Assembly (NCBI GenBank): GCA_003501335.1
Contig: DNPQ01000406.1
Location: 1 to 11,307, forward strand
Direction of reading: 5' to 3'
DNA: 11,307 nucleotides
Source of the DNA: Bacillota bacterium
GTDB lineage: Bacteria > Bacillota > UBA4882 > UBA8346
Part shown: positions 1 through 8,285 of the stretch, piece after piece
Layout of the letters: each line of letters opens with the position of its first letter
Numbering within the stretch: position 1 is the stretch's first letter
The notes under the pieces: model-generated
Database searches by the model: none
What the model was told of the DNA's origin: nothing
What the model saw: the letters and a program-made list of their open reading frames with translations, nothing else
Position numbers and translations under genes: made by a program

Positions 1-229
1 CACTAAAGTCTTTAAGAAAGCCTTTAATGCTAAACACCAGAAGTTGATATTTATCCTCGAAATGCTTATAAAAAGTAGTGCGGTGGACCATGGCCTTATT
101 ACAAATATCAATGACGCTAATTTTATCAAAGGGCCGTTCCTCAAGTAAGGAGAGCAGAGCCTCAGATAATAGTTTATAGGTTCTTCGTATTCTTAAATCT
201 TCTTTTTTCCCCAATTGAGTCAGAGCCAT
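1..229 (-). CDS. TetR/AcrR-family transcriptional repressor, N-terminal part
   Basis: The reverse strand from an ATG at 229 reads 76 residues and is still open at the window edge, so only the DNA-binding domain is visible. Residues 37-57 form the TetR-type helix-turn-helix with the recognition-helix signature TTFYKHF (51-57), followed by EDKYQLL, typical of this family. A Shine-Dalgarno-like AAGGGTG precedes the ATG. It is divergent from the tolC-adaptor-RND genes, the usual arrangement for a local repressor that controls an efflux operon and releases DNA when a pump substrate binds its C-terminal domain. That regulatory role is inferred from position; the ligand domain is outside the window. 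Family assignment is confident, target and ligand are not. Confidence 0.9.
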   Translation of the reverse strand, partial: MALTQLGKKEDLRIRRTYKLLSEALLSLLEERPFDKISVIDICNKAMVHRTTFYKHFEDKYQLLVFSIKGFLKDFS

Positions 230-306
230 AATTTCACCCTTTGAAATTTCCATTGTATTTTTATTACCCGCACCAATGACTCGTTTTTTAATTTGTTCTT
301 CCTAAG

Positions 307-331
307 TATATTCGAATTATATACGAATGTA
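307..331. promoter_or_regulatory. Candidate TetR operator overlapping the repressor promoter
   Basis: The segment is an imperfect palindrome with 8-bp arms TATATTCG and CGAATGTA (one mismatch) and a 9-bp spacer. On the minus strand it contains a perfect TATAAT at 321-316, suitable as a -10 box for the repressor gene with a leader of about 80 nt; the matching -35 (TGTATA around 344-339) is weak. A repressor bound here would block its own promoter. Assignment as the operator is inferred from symmetry, size and position. Confidence 0.5.
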
Positions 332-543
332 AAGATAATATACATGTGTATCGAAAAACATATTATATTTCTATACTCTATGCAAGATGCAAGCCATTTT
401 TGATAAGGATTGTAATTCATATTGATATAGATCCCTTTACCATTTGGCTTATTCCTTTAATAAAGGTATTCTACAAACAAGTAAACTTATCGATAGTCAG
501 CACTCATCTGTAGATTAACTTACCAATATTGAAATTCCGTTTC

Positions 544-572
544 TTGACTATGAGCCATTAAGAACATAAATT
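544..572 (+). promoter_or_regulatory. Candidate sigma-70 promoter for the efflux operon
   Basis: TTGACT (544-549) and TAAATT (567-572) are separated by 17 bp and lie about 110 bp before the first efflux gene. The -35 matches 5 of 6 and the -10 4 of 6 consensus bases. The surroundings are AT-rich, so other pairings are possible. A perfect 8-bp palindrome TATCGATA at 488-495 lies upstream and might be a second regulator site, which is speculative. Confidence 0.4.
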
Positions 573-636
573 ATTAATAGATTATAAATTTAATCGACAC
601 ATGTAGTCTATAAGCAATTTTATTGAGGGAAGCAGG

Positions 637-693
637 ATGATGGGTACCCCGACTAAACGGATGAATCCCATCAAAGCAAAGGATGAGGAGTGA
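637..693 (+). CDS. Possible 18-codon leader ORF coupled to the outer-membrane channel gene
   Basis: Two consecutive ATG codons (637 and 640) follow GAGGGA (625-630) at normal spacing. The frame runs 18 codons and stops with the TGA at 691-693. The stop overlaps the GTG at 690-692 as GTGA, a common geometry for translational coupling. The peptide is short and hydrophilic (starts MMGTPTKR, ends KAKDEE) and resembles nothing I recognise. It may be a genuine leader peptide, a ribosome-delivery device for the weak GTG start, or a chance frame. Confidence 0.35.
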   Translation: MMGTPTKRMNPIKAKDEE

Positions 694-2081
694 ATGATGT
701 GGGATTAGGCGTAAAACATTGGCATGAATTGAAATGGTTGCTACTCGTATTTTCGTTTTTTTCTTTTTTCGCTGTTTGCCGGGCGGATCAGCCTGAACAA
801 CAAAGACTCTCCATTGATCAGGCGATTCGGATTACGATGGAAAACAGTCTACAACGCCAGTTGGCGCAGGATAATGTGAAGATAGCCAGGGATAAATTGG
901 CCCAGGCTTTTTCGGCTTATGGACCCGAATTAACATTAAATGGCGCCTATAATCACTATAATGAACAACCGGCTGATGCTCAGCTCGCTCAGGGCTTAGT
1001 CGATCTGGGTAATGCCGCATCGAAGATGGCATATGGGCCCAATGGGCCGCAACAGCAGAATATTGACGATAGTCTAAATTATTACGGATATGATTTCCAA
1101 TTGAGCCAGCCGCTCTATACCGGTGGCAAACTTACAGCCACAAAAAATGCGGCCAAATCCAATCACCAAAGCGCTCAGGCCAATTTGACGGTTACCAATA
1201 ATAATCTGATTTTGGCGGTTAAAAAGGGTTATTATACGGTTCTACTCTGCCAGGAGATGGAAATCACGATGAACGACGCGGTTTCCAGCATGGAAAACCA
1301 TCTAAGGGAAGCCAACGGCTATTACAAAGTGAACTTAGTTCCCAAGCTCGATGTGTTACGGGCGGAGGAGAAATTGGCCGACCTAAAGCAGAAACAGCTA
1401 TTGGCGCAAAACAATCTGATTTTGGCGAAAGCATCATTCAATTATGTTTTAGGCGTCGATTTGAATACCAATTATTCTTTTGACAGCAATATGGAATCCG
1501 GACAGTTGGCGCATGATCTGAATACTTATCAAACTGAAGCTTTAGCCGGGCGGCCGGAACTTGAGGATATCAATGCGAAAATTGAAATGGCCAGGCAGGC
1601 TGTGTTGATTGCCAAAAGCGATCATAAGCCGACTGTGGCTTTGGTGGCCGACAGTCACCATTATGAACCCATTAATGAAGCGCCATCGAAGACGGTCGGA
1701 GTGGTCGCGACCATGAAGCTGTTTGATAGCGGCATGGTGAGTCACCGCATTACCGAGGCCGAAGACACTTTAAAACAAGCGCAGACAGGTAAAGAACTGT
1801 TGGAACGCGGGATAAAACTGGAAGTGGAACAGGCATACCGTAACGTTGAAGTAGCCCTTAAAACGATTGAGGTTTCTGAAAAAAGTATGGATACGGCTCA
1901 GGAGACGCTGCAAGTTGCCCAGACTCGTTATAAAGTGGGATTGAGTACTTCGTTGGAGCGGCTTGATGCCGAGGTTGGCTTAACACAAGCCAAAACCAAC
2001 TATACCCAGGCTTTAAGTATGTATAATATCGCCGTAGCCCAGTTGGACCAGGCGATTGGTAAAAGAATTGACTCAAAATGA
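690..2081 (+). CDS. TolC-family outer membrane efflux protein
   Basis: A 463-residue outer-membrane factor that would form the trimeric exit duct of the efflux pump encoded by the next two genes. The N terminus has a hydrophobic segment (about residues 16-29) followed by a probable type I signal cleavage near CRA-DQ. Two outer-membrane-efflux repeats follow: the first starts near LSIDQAIRITMENS and includes the beta-strand turn QLSQPLYTGGKL; the second starts near AGRPELEDINAKIEMA and includes the equivalent TMKLFDSGM. Long alanine- and glutamine-rich helices end each repeat, and the C-terminal helix has TRYKVGLSTSLERLDAE, a conserved TolC-family pattern. Length is normal. Start choice is open: GTG 690 has AAAGGA 7 nt upstream, but in-frame GTG 699 has a better GAGGAG at 8 nt and would remove three residues. 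It is the first gene of a three-gene operon; the adaptor gene follows after 30 nt. Confidence 0.93.
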   Translation: MNDVGLGVKHWHELKWLLLVFSFFSFFAVCRADQPEQQRLSIDQAIRITMENSLQRQLAQDNVKIARDKLAQAFSAYGPELTLNGAYNHYNEQPADAQLAQGLVDLGNAASKMAYGPNGPQQQNIDDSLNYYGYDFQLSQPLYTGGKLTATKNAAKSNHQSAQANLTVTNNNLILAVKKGYYTVLLCQEMEITMNDAVSSMENHLREANGYYKVNLVPKLDVLRAEEKLADLKQKQLLAQNNLILAKASFNYVLGVDLNTNYSFDSNMESGQLAHDLNTYQTEALAGRPELEDINAKIEMARQAVLIAKSDHKPTVALVADSHHYEPINEAPSKTVGVVATMKLFDSGMVSHRITEAEDTLKQAQTGKELLERGIKLEVEQAYRNVEVALKTIEVSEKSMDTAQETLQVAQTRYKVGLSTSLERLDAEVGLTQAKTNYTQALSMYNIAVAQLDQAIGKRIDSK

Positions 2082-2111
2082 AGGTTGATTTCTAATACTT
2101 AAAGGAGTGAA

Positions 2112-3236
2112 ATGACAATGCCGAAATCAAGTCAAAGTAAATATTACTATGGAGGGGCTGTAGCAATCTGCTTGCTACTTATTTTAACCGGATGGATTAT
2201 CACAACGAAAGCCCAGCCAAAGCAGACAACGACTGAGGATATTCCCCTCGTAAAAACTCAAACCGTTAGTCTAAACGATTCATCCGCCCAAAGTTACAAC
2301 TACTCCGGTGAAGTGCGAGGACGCTATGAAAGCCAATTGGCCTTTCAAGTCGGCGGCAAAATTATCCGACGGAATATCGATTTGGGAAGCGTCGTGAAAA
2401 AAGGTGACGTGCTGTTGCAAATTGATCCTATCGATATTCAACAAGGAACGACTGCAACCAAAGCTCAATTGTCGGCGGCGGAGTCCCAGTTTAAGCTGGC
2501 TAAGGATAATCTGGAACGTTTTAGAGAGCTATATAACGAGAAGTTAATGAGCCAAGCGGAGTTTGACCGTTACCAAACCACCTATGATGCAGCCGATGCA
2601 CAGTTACGCCAGGCAAAAGCCCAATATACAGCAAGCGCCAACCAGCTTAATTATTGTAATTTATATGCCGATCACAGCGGGGTGGTGGCGGGGATTTTTG
2701 CCGAAACCGGGCAGGTGGTCGGGCCCGGTCAACCGGTCGTGACCTTAGTGCGCGATAATGAGAAAGAAGTCGAAATTGACGTGCCGGAAAATCGCCTGGA
2801 AGAAGTACGTAATTCTAAGCAGCTCATGGTTAAATTTTGGGCGTTACCCAACCTTTGCATAGCCGGGAAAATCCGGGAAGTAGCCCCAATGGCAAATCCG
2901 TTATCAAGAACCTACACGATGCGCATTAGTTTACTCAATCCTTCTCCGGAATTGGAATTGGGAATGACCGCAACGGTAATGGTTGCCGATACCGGTGCAA
3001 CAGAAACGGTTTATATTCCCCTGACCGCGATTTATCAGACAGGGAAGACACCGGTTGTCTGGGTGGTAAACGATGAGGGAAAGGTTCATTCGAGACCCGT
3101 TAAACTCGGTGAATTTGGCGAGGATCAAGTCCAAGTGTTGGAAGGACTAAAGGCTGGCGATGTTGTGGTTACCGCCGGAGCTTATAAATTGCTGGCAGGC
3201 CAAAAAGTCCGGCCGGAGGACGCCGAAAATGAGTAA
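2112..3236 (+). CDS. RND efflux periplasmic adaptor subunit (HlyD/AcrA family)
   Basis: A 374-residue membrane fusion protein that would bridge the inner-membrane pump and the TolC-like duct. A single N-terminal hydrophobic anchor (about residues 14-31) lacks a lipobox Cys, so anchoring is by the helix. Domains in order: first half of the lipoyl domain (VGGKIIRRNIDLGSVVKKGDVL), alpha-helical hairpin (about 115-180, FKLAKDNLERFRELYNEK and AQLRQAKAQYTASANQL), second lipoyl half (YADHSGVVAGIFAETGQVV), beta-barrel (VEIDVPENRLEEV to ELGMTATVMV), and a membrane-proximal domain (IPLTAIYQTGKTPVVWVV onward). A strong AAGGAGTGA ribosome binding site precedes it. ATG 2112 is only 4 nt from that site and in-frame ATG 2118 is 10 nt away, so the latter may be the true start. 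The last codons overlap the pump start. Confidence 0.93.
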   Translation: MTMPKSSQSKYYYGGAVAICLLLILTGWIITTKAQPKQTTTEDIPLVKTQTVSLNDSSAQSYNYSGEVRGRYESQLAFQVGGKIIRRNIDLGSVVKKGDVLLQIDPIDIQQGTTATKAQLSAAESQFKLAKDNLERFRELYNEKLMSQAEFDRYQTTYDAADAQLRQAKAQYTASANQLNYCNLYADHSGVVAGIFAETGQVVGPGQPVVTLVRDNEKEVEIDVPENRLEEVRNSKQLMVKFWALPNLCIAGKIREVAPMANPLSRTYTMRISLLNPSPELELGMTATVMVADTGATETVYIPLTAIYQTGKTPVVWVVNDEGKVHSRPVKLGEFGEDQVQVLEGLKAGDVVVTAGAYKLLAGQKVRPEDAENE

Positions 3237-6200
3237 ATTCAACCTTACGGAATGGTCGCTTAACCACAAGCAAATGGTCTACTTTTTCATCGCTTTAGTA
3301 TTTATAGCGGGACTATATTCTTATCAGACGCTCGGGCGGATGGAGGATCCCGATTTCACCATTAAAACGATGTTAGTGGCAGTTGCTTGGCCGGGAGCTA
3401 CTGCTCATCAGGTGGAAGAACAGGTTACCGATAAAATTGAGAAAAAATTGCAAGACACTCCGGGCCTCGATTATCTGCAAAGCTATTCCCGCCCGGGACA
3501 GTCTTTGATCTATGTTAATTTGAAAGATCCGGTTCCCGCAAAAGATGTCCGGCCAACATGGCTTGAAGTGCGCAATATGGTTAATGATATTAAAGACACT
3601 TTACCAGTCGGCGTCATCGGGCCCTATTTTAACGACCGGTTTGACGATGTCTTCGGCAGCATTTATGCGATCACCGGGGATGGATTTTCGTATGAGGAAA
3701 AAAGAGTCCAGGCCGAAAAAATCCGCCGGATTCTTCTTGGTATCAACAATGTGAAGAAAGTGGAGCTCATTGGAGTCCAACCGGAAAAAATCTATATCGA
3801 AATGGAGAGTAGTAAATTAGCGCAACTTGGCATTGATCCCACTTACATCGTAGGAATGATTCAAGCGCAAAACGCGATGACCCCATCGGGAATGGTCGAG
3901 ACAAAAACTGATAACGTTTATTTACGGGTCTCAGGGATGTTTGATGACCTTGAGAGCATTCGTAATTTGCCGATCCGCGCTGCCAGCGGCACATTCCGGC
4001 TGGGTGATATCGCCAAGGTAGAACGGAGTTACGCCGATCCGCCGGAACCGGAAATGTTTCTTAACGGTAAACCGGTCATTGGAATCGATTTGTCCATGGA
4101 AAAAGGCGGTAACGTACTTGTTTTGGGTAAAGAATTAAAGCGGACGCTAGCCCATATTCAGAAAGAATTGCCGCTGGGGATGGAATTGGCGCAAGTAGCC
4201 GATCAGCCGACCGTGGTGAAGGAATCCATTAATGAGTTTATACTCACGCTGGCTTTGGCAGTAGCTATTGTGCTGCTGGTCTGCTTTTTGAGCCTGGGAG
4301 TGCGTACCGGGATTGTAGTCGCTTTGGGGATTCCGTTAGTTATTTTCGGGGTATTTGCCGGCATGAAAATGTTTTCCATTGATTTGCAAAAGGTGTCGCT
4401 GGGGGGCTTGATTATTGCGCTGAGTTTGTTGGTGGACGATGCGATTATCACCATTGAAATGATAACGGTAAAGCTGGAACAGGGCTGGGAGCGAAATGCT
4501 GCTGCTTGTTTTGCGTATACCTCAACCGCCTTTCCCCGGTTAACCGGCACGTTGATTACATGCGCCGGATTTATTCCGGTGGCCTTCTCCGCCGGAATGG
4601 CTTCGGAATATGTTAATTCGCTTTTTTGGGTTGTGATGCTGTCTCTATTGATTTCGTGGCTGGTCGCGGGCACGGTAACCCCTTTGCTGGGCTATAATTT
4701 GATTAAAATAAAACCGAAGAAGGCTAGTAGCCATCATGATCCATATGATACCAAGTTTTATCATTCATTTCGGGATATACTTGTTTGGTGCCTGAATCGC
4801 CGTAAATTAATACTGGCTTTGACTGGGCTCGTTTTTATCGGTTCGCTGTTATTGGAACCATTTGTAAAACAGCAGTTCTTTCCGCCTTCGACCCGTCCGG
4901 AATTAATTGTGGACTTGAAATTAGAGGAAGGGTCCTCAATCCAGGCGACCGAGAGGGTGGCGCAGCAATTCGCCAAATGCCTTAAGGGCGACCCTGGCAT
5001 CAAAAATTATAGCTTTTATGTAGGGCAGGGGGCGCCCCGCTTTTTATTGACCTGTGACCCGGTGCTTCCCAGTTCGGATTTTGCAGAGTTCGTGATTATG
5101 ACCAAGGGACTGGAGTCCCGTACCCGGCTGGTCGCAAAAGTGAACCGGCTATTCACCGAGAAATTTGCGGATGTCCGTGGACATGTAAAAATATTGCAAT
5201 TAGGGCCGCCGGATCCTTACCCGGTAATGCTGCGGGTTACGGGATATGATAAAGACAAGGTACGGCAGATCGCAGGCCAAGCCCGTGCCGTTATGGAGGT
5301 TAACCCCAATTTACGGAATATTAATCTTGACTGGAATGAGAAGAATAAACTGATGCATCTTTATATCGATCAGGATAAAGCGCGGATGTTGGGCATCAAT
5401 AGTCAGCAATTAGCGTTAACTTTGCAATGCCAAGTATCGGGGATACCGGTGGCGGAGTTCCGGCAAAGAGATAAGACCATCAGTATGGTGTTCCGGCTGG
5501 ATGAGCAAAGCCGGGGCAGTTTGTCCCAAATGAAGGACCTGAACATTCCGGTCGCCGGCGGGAAGTTTGTGCCACTTGACCAGATTGCTAAAATAAGCTA
5601 TGACGCGGAAGAAGGCTTAATTTGGCGGCGTAATTTGAAACCGACCATTACCATTCAGGCGGAGACAGCCGCGGGGGTTACCGGAGTCGATGCGACGAAA
5701 CAGGCCTATGCCGCATTGCAAAAGCTACGGAATAGTCTGCCGTTTGGGTATAGTATTGATGTCGGAGGACCGGTGGAAAGGATGAATTTGGCAGTCGGAT
5801 ACCTGATGCAGCCAGTGCCGATTATGATTGTAATTGTGGTATTATTGCTCATGTTCCAATTGCAGAACATCTCAAAAATGGTTTTGACCTTGTTAACCGC
5901 GCCGCTGGGGCTGATTGGAGTCATTTTGTTCTTGTTTTTGACCGGAAACGCGCTGGGCTTTGTCGCCGACGTCGGAATTTTGGCCTTAATGGGGATCATC
6001 ATCCGGAATTCGGTTATTTTGATTGATCAGATCGAACAGCAGCTGAATGCCGGAGAATCAATGTGGGACGCCATCATTAATGCGACGGTGATGAGAATCC
6101 GTCCGATTATGCTAACCGCTGCCGCGGCTATTTTGGGAATGATTCCCTTGATGCCCAGTGTATTTTGGGGGGCGATGGCGGTTGCGATCTCCGGGGGTCT

Positions 6201-6306
6201 ATTGGTGGCGACCATTCTGACCTTGCTGGTCTTGCCGACGATGTATGCGGCATGGTTTAAAGTAAAGCCTAATTCGGATCCTCAGGGAAGTGGCTATTAT
6301 CTGTAA
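3229..6306 (+). CDS. RND efflux transporter permease (AcrB/HAE1-like)
   Basis: A 1025-residue inner-membrane proton-driven exporter, the usual size for this superfamily. ATG 3229 is preceded by GGAGGA (3215-3220) at 8 nt and overlaps the adaptor stop as ATGAGTAA, which supports coupled translation. TM1 spans about residues 16-32, followed by LGRMEDPDF (35-43), a hallmark of RND pumps. Two large periplasmic loops and two clusters of membrane helices follow; the second half begins near residue 525. TM4 has the proton-relay pair D403-D404 in SLLVDDAIITIE. The AcrB Lys940 position in TM10 is Arg926 here (GIIIRNSVILID), still cationic. Substrate class cannot be read from sequence; the hydrophobic-amphiphilic exporter type fits better than metal exporters because no methionine relay is obvious. 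No convincing terminator directly follows. Confidence 0.95.
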   Translation: MSKFNLTEWSLNHKQMVYFFIALVFIAGLYSYQTLGRMEDPDFTIKTMLVAVAWPGATAHQVEEQVTDKIEKKLQDTPGLDYLQSYSRPGQSLIYVNLKDPVPAKDVRPTWLEVRNMVNDIKDTLPVGVIGPYFNDRFDDVFGSIYAITGDGFSYEEKRVQAEKIRRILLGINNVKKVELIGVQPEKIYIEMESSKLAQLGIDPTYIVGMIQAQNAMTPSGMVETKTDNVYLRVSGMFDDLESIRNLPIRAASGTFRLGDIAKVERSYADPPEPEMFLNGKPVIGIDLSMEKGGNVLVLGKELKRTLAHIQKELPLGMELAQVADQPTVVKESINEFILTLALAVAIVLLVCFLSLGVRTGIVVALGIPLVIFGVFAGMKMFSIDLQKVSLGGLIIALSLLVDDAIITIEMITVKLEQGWERNAAACFAYTSTAFPRLTGTLITCAGFIPVAFSAGMASEYVNSLFWVVMLSLLISWLVAGTVTPLLGYNLIKIKPKKASSHHDPYDTKFYHSFRDILVWCLNRRKLILALTGLVFIGSLLLEPFVKQQFFPPSTRPELIVDLKLEEGSSIQATERVAQQFAKCLKGDPGIKNYSFYVGQGAPRFLLTCDPVLPSSDFAEFVIMTKGLESRTRLVAKVNRLFTEKFADVRGHVKILQLGPPDPYPVMLRVTGYDKDKVRQIAGQARAVMEVNPNLRNINLDWNEKNKLMHLYIDQDKARMLGINSQQLALTLQCQVSGIPVAEFRQRDKTISMVFRLDEQSRGSLSQMKDLNIPVAGGKFVPLDQIAKISYDAEEGLIWRRNLKPTITIQAETAAGVTGVDATKQAYAALQKLRNSLPFGYSIDVGGPVERMNLAVGYLMQPVPIMIVIVVLLLMFQLQNISKMVLTLLTAPLGLIGVILFLFLTGNALGFVADVGILALMGIIIRNSVILIDQIEQQLNAGESMWDAIINATVMRIRPIMLTAAAAILGMIPLMPSVFWGAMAVAISGGLLVATILTLLVLPTMYAAWFKVKPNSDPQGSGYYL

Positions 6307-6623
6307 ATTGTAGAAAAGAAGATAGCCAGGATTATCCTTTATGGGGAGAAATCGGTTTTCACAATCATACAATCAGTCTACCGAGGGGATTAAGCATTTA
6401 TCAAGTCGATTTGGTTTTAAGCCGGGTGACGCGTCAATATTCAATGTCTTAATGTTGATTTGTTTGTGTAAGTTTTTTTTCTATTGCATGGGGCTCGAAA
6501 TTGTTTGCAATGGATAATTTTAGATACTCAGATTGGCAAATGATTGCCGGTAAATAAATGTACCTTATTAAAAATAAAAATTAAGAGAAGTTCTTACAAA
6601 ATTATACAAACGGAGAGTTGACC
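6307..6623. other. Intergenic gap, RND gene to PagL-like gene
   Basis: This 317-bp stretch is AT-rich and has no convincing gene. It contains a T8 run near 6474-6481 and then a weak 6-bp inverted repeat (ATTGCA and TGCAAT) with an 18-nt loop around 6483-6513. This is not a normal intrinsic terminator, since the T-run precedes the repeat. No promoter for the downstream gene stands out; TTGTTT at 6501 with GATACT 16 bp later is a weak possibility. Confidence 0.5.
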
Positions 6624-7254
6624 ATGCGGAAATTTTGTCTTCTGATATTTATTACAACATTTTTATTAATCGTTGCTGCGACAAATGCTTTTGGTTATCT
6701 GGAAACCCGAGATACTCAAACCGAGATGGAACTGGAATACTTTTCTCCCCTTCATGAAAAGGACCGTGATATTGATACCGCTATACTCAATCTGCAAAAA
6801 GTAGATTATGGCGACGATTTTGTATCGGTTCATAGCGGATTTACCTTGACCCGCGCCTGGGGAAACATGACCCGTAATGATGTTTATAGTGAATGCGATG
6901 CCTGGGGCATTGGGGCCAAGTGGGCTGATTCGGCTTCGATTAATGGGGCTGGACTTTTTGGGGTATAGTAGCGGGGATGTCGTTGCACTTTATTTTGATA
7001 TGAGTGGAGCGGTGATTTTTTGGAACAAGGATTTTCCAACTAGGGGCGATTTTTACGATTTTATGTGGCAGGTTGGTCCCAAATTATGTTGTCAAGTCGG
7101 GGAAAAGACTGTATTAAATATTGGATACAAATGGATGCATATTTCAAACGAGCAATGGGAATGGCAGGGTTTAAAAACGGATTTCCAGGCCACAGAAAAT
7201 AACCCTTCTTATAATGCAAAGGGAATTACCTTAACGATGGTACATTATTTTTGA
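6624..7254 (+). pseudogene. PagL-like acyloxyacyl hydrolase (lipid A deacylase), single-base frameshift
   Basis: ATG 6624 has GGAGAG (6612-6617) 6 nt upstream and starts a signal peptide (KFCLLIFITTFLLIVAATNA). The frame stops at 6968, but the homologous C-terminal half continues in the next frame to 7254. Removing one G from GGGG at 6912-6915 joins WGIG to PSGLIRLRL and gives one continuous 209-residue protein, the usual length for this family. The repaired protein has a beta-barrel-like pattern (TLTRAWGNMTR, FDMSGAVIFW, FYDFMWQVGP) and the PagL catalytic motif HISN with His172 and Ser174. The acidic member of the triad is not clearly placed; Asp186, 14 residues after His172, is a candidate. 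PagL enzymes remove an acyl chain from lipid A in the outer membrane. Whether the shift is a real mutation, phase change or read error cannot be decided here. Confidence 0.8.
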
Positions 7255-7338
7255 ATGGCTTAAAATATATTGATTTTTGAAGGGGATTAGGTAGTAAACC
7301 TGCCAATAAATTAAAGCCCATAACTTCAGAAAGCATAA

Positions 7339-7356
7339 ATATATATATATATATAT
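7339..7356. repeat. (AT)9 dinucleotide tract
   Basis: Nine uninterrupted AT units lie between the frameshifted hydrolase gene and the decayed copy downstream. Such a tract can change length by slippage, but there is no intact downstream gene for it to control. It may simply be a mutational hotspot. Confidence 0.9.
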
Positions 7357-7434
7357 GGAAACTAAATAAGCTCGCCAGTGGCCCGGGTGCTGGTATTTTT
7401 ACCTGGGATAAGAGTAATTGGTTGCGGATCGTCC

Positions 7435-7597
7435 ATTTATACATACGGTTATCAAGAAAGCGAGAATCGGGACTTGGTCGCTATAAACCGGAATTCGAAT
7501 GGAAATACGAGCATGTTGCCATTTATAAAAGAATTACCCTCACCCGGCTTGGGGAGATATGACTCGCTTTTATAATATTATGTGGCGTATCGGGCGT
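7435..7597 (+). pseudogene. Decayed second copy of the PagL-like hydrolase
   Basis: Reading through three frames recovers a segment that aligns with the upstream hydrolase. One frame gives YTYGYQESENRDLVAIN; a shift at about 7488 gives PEFEWKYEHVAIY then ITLTR; another shift at about 7550 gives WGDMTR followed directly by FYNIMWRIG. The upstream gene has KDRDIDTAI, DFVSVH, TLTRAWGNMTR and, about 60 residues later, FYDFMWQVG. The copy therefore has at least two frameshifts and an internal deletion between MTR and FY, and lacks the catalytic HxSN half. The N-terminal boundary is unclear and may start near 7380. It is too diverged to be a recent tandem duplicate. Confidence 0.65.
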
Positions 7598-7792
7598 CCA
7601 TGGCCTTTATCTTTAATGCTTATCCAATTAAAAGCATAACGTGTTTTTAGATGACGGAGCTTGATTACCCGGTTTTTGAATGCTTGGATTGAAGGCTTCA
7701 GAAATAAATCCGAGTTTTAGTCAGATACACCTCACCTCATCGAATACGTATGATTGAAATGCATCGACACTTTACTCTTCACATTTCTATTC

Positions 7793-7823
7793 AATCCCTG
7801 CTAGATACGTTTATGTGGGCCAT
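7793..7823 (+). repeat. 31-bp dispersed repeat, copy 1
   Basis: This segment, beginning AATCCCTGCTAGA and ending GGGCCAT, matches 10837-10867 at 27 of 31 positions. In one frame both copies read IPARxVYxGH, so differences fall within a shared frame. Copy 1 continues into two 9-bp units GGYCATGTT and stops at TAA after GHVGHVG. No gene is recognisable around it. Confidence 0.6.
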
Positions 7824-7984
7824 GTTGGTCATGTTGGCTAAAAAATAAAAAACACATTTTGATAACCTTCTTTTTGGGGGTTGAAATAAAAATAGCCTAG
7901 TAACCATACCGCGCTGAAGGTCGCTTCCTTGCAGGAACGAGTTAAGATTTTTTGGATTTCTTTGAATAATAAAAGTATAACACG

Positions 7985-8152
7985 TTATTGTTGACAAATG
8001 GTGCCAGAAAAGCGCCGAAGTATAACGCGGCAGGCTGGGGTTGGATTGATTTGAAATGCTGAGGGGACTTTTTGCAGCCAGTAGCAGTATGAATGAAGGC
8101 CCTCATCCTTAGGGGTCATTCGAAGTTCGCCTGTCTTTTCCCACCACTGCAT
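7985..8152 (-). CDS. Uncharacterised 55-residue open frame, possibly a gene fragment
   Basis: From an ATG at 8152 the minus strand encodes 55 residues beginning MQWWEKTGELRMTPKDEGLH. The composition is protein-like (many aromatic and charged residues, four Cys/Trp-rich positions), but there is no ribosome binding site, and the frame is short. No domain is recognised. It could be the remnant of a longer gene or a chance frame. Confidence 0.2.
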   Translation of the reverse strand: MQWWEKTGELRMTPKDEGLHSYCYWLQKVPSAFQINPTPACRVILRRFSGTICQQ

Positions 8153-8285
8153 GAGAAGGATCAAGACGGTGAATTTTGGGCTTTTAATGAGGATGATGAG
8201 GGGAACGAGGGCGTAAAAAAAATGAAAGGCATGGTTTGTTTAAAATGAATGACGGTTTTTTCTGTCCACGGCTTTCACCGGCTGA

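Noticed and set aside
220..420. 66-codon minus-strand frame in the regulatory gap
   Set aside because: It overlaps the tetR-like start and promoter palindrome, is AT-rich and has no family features.
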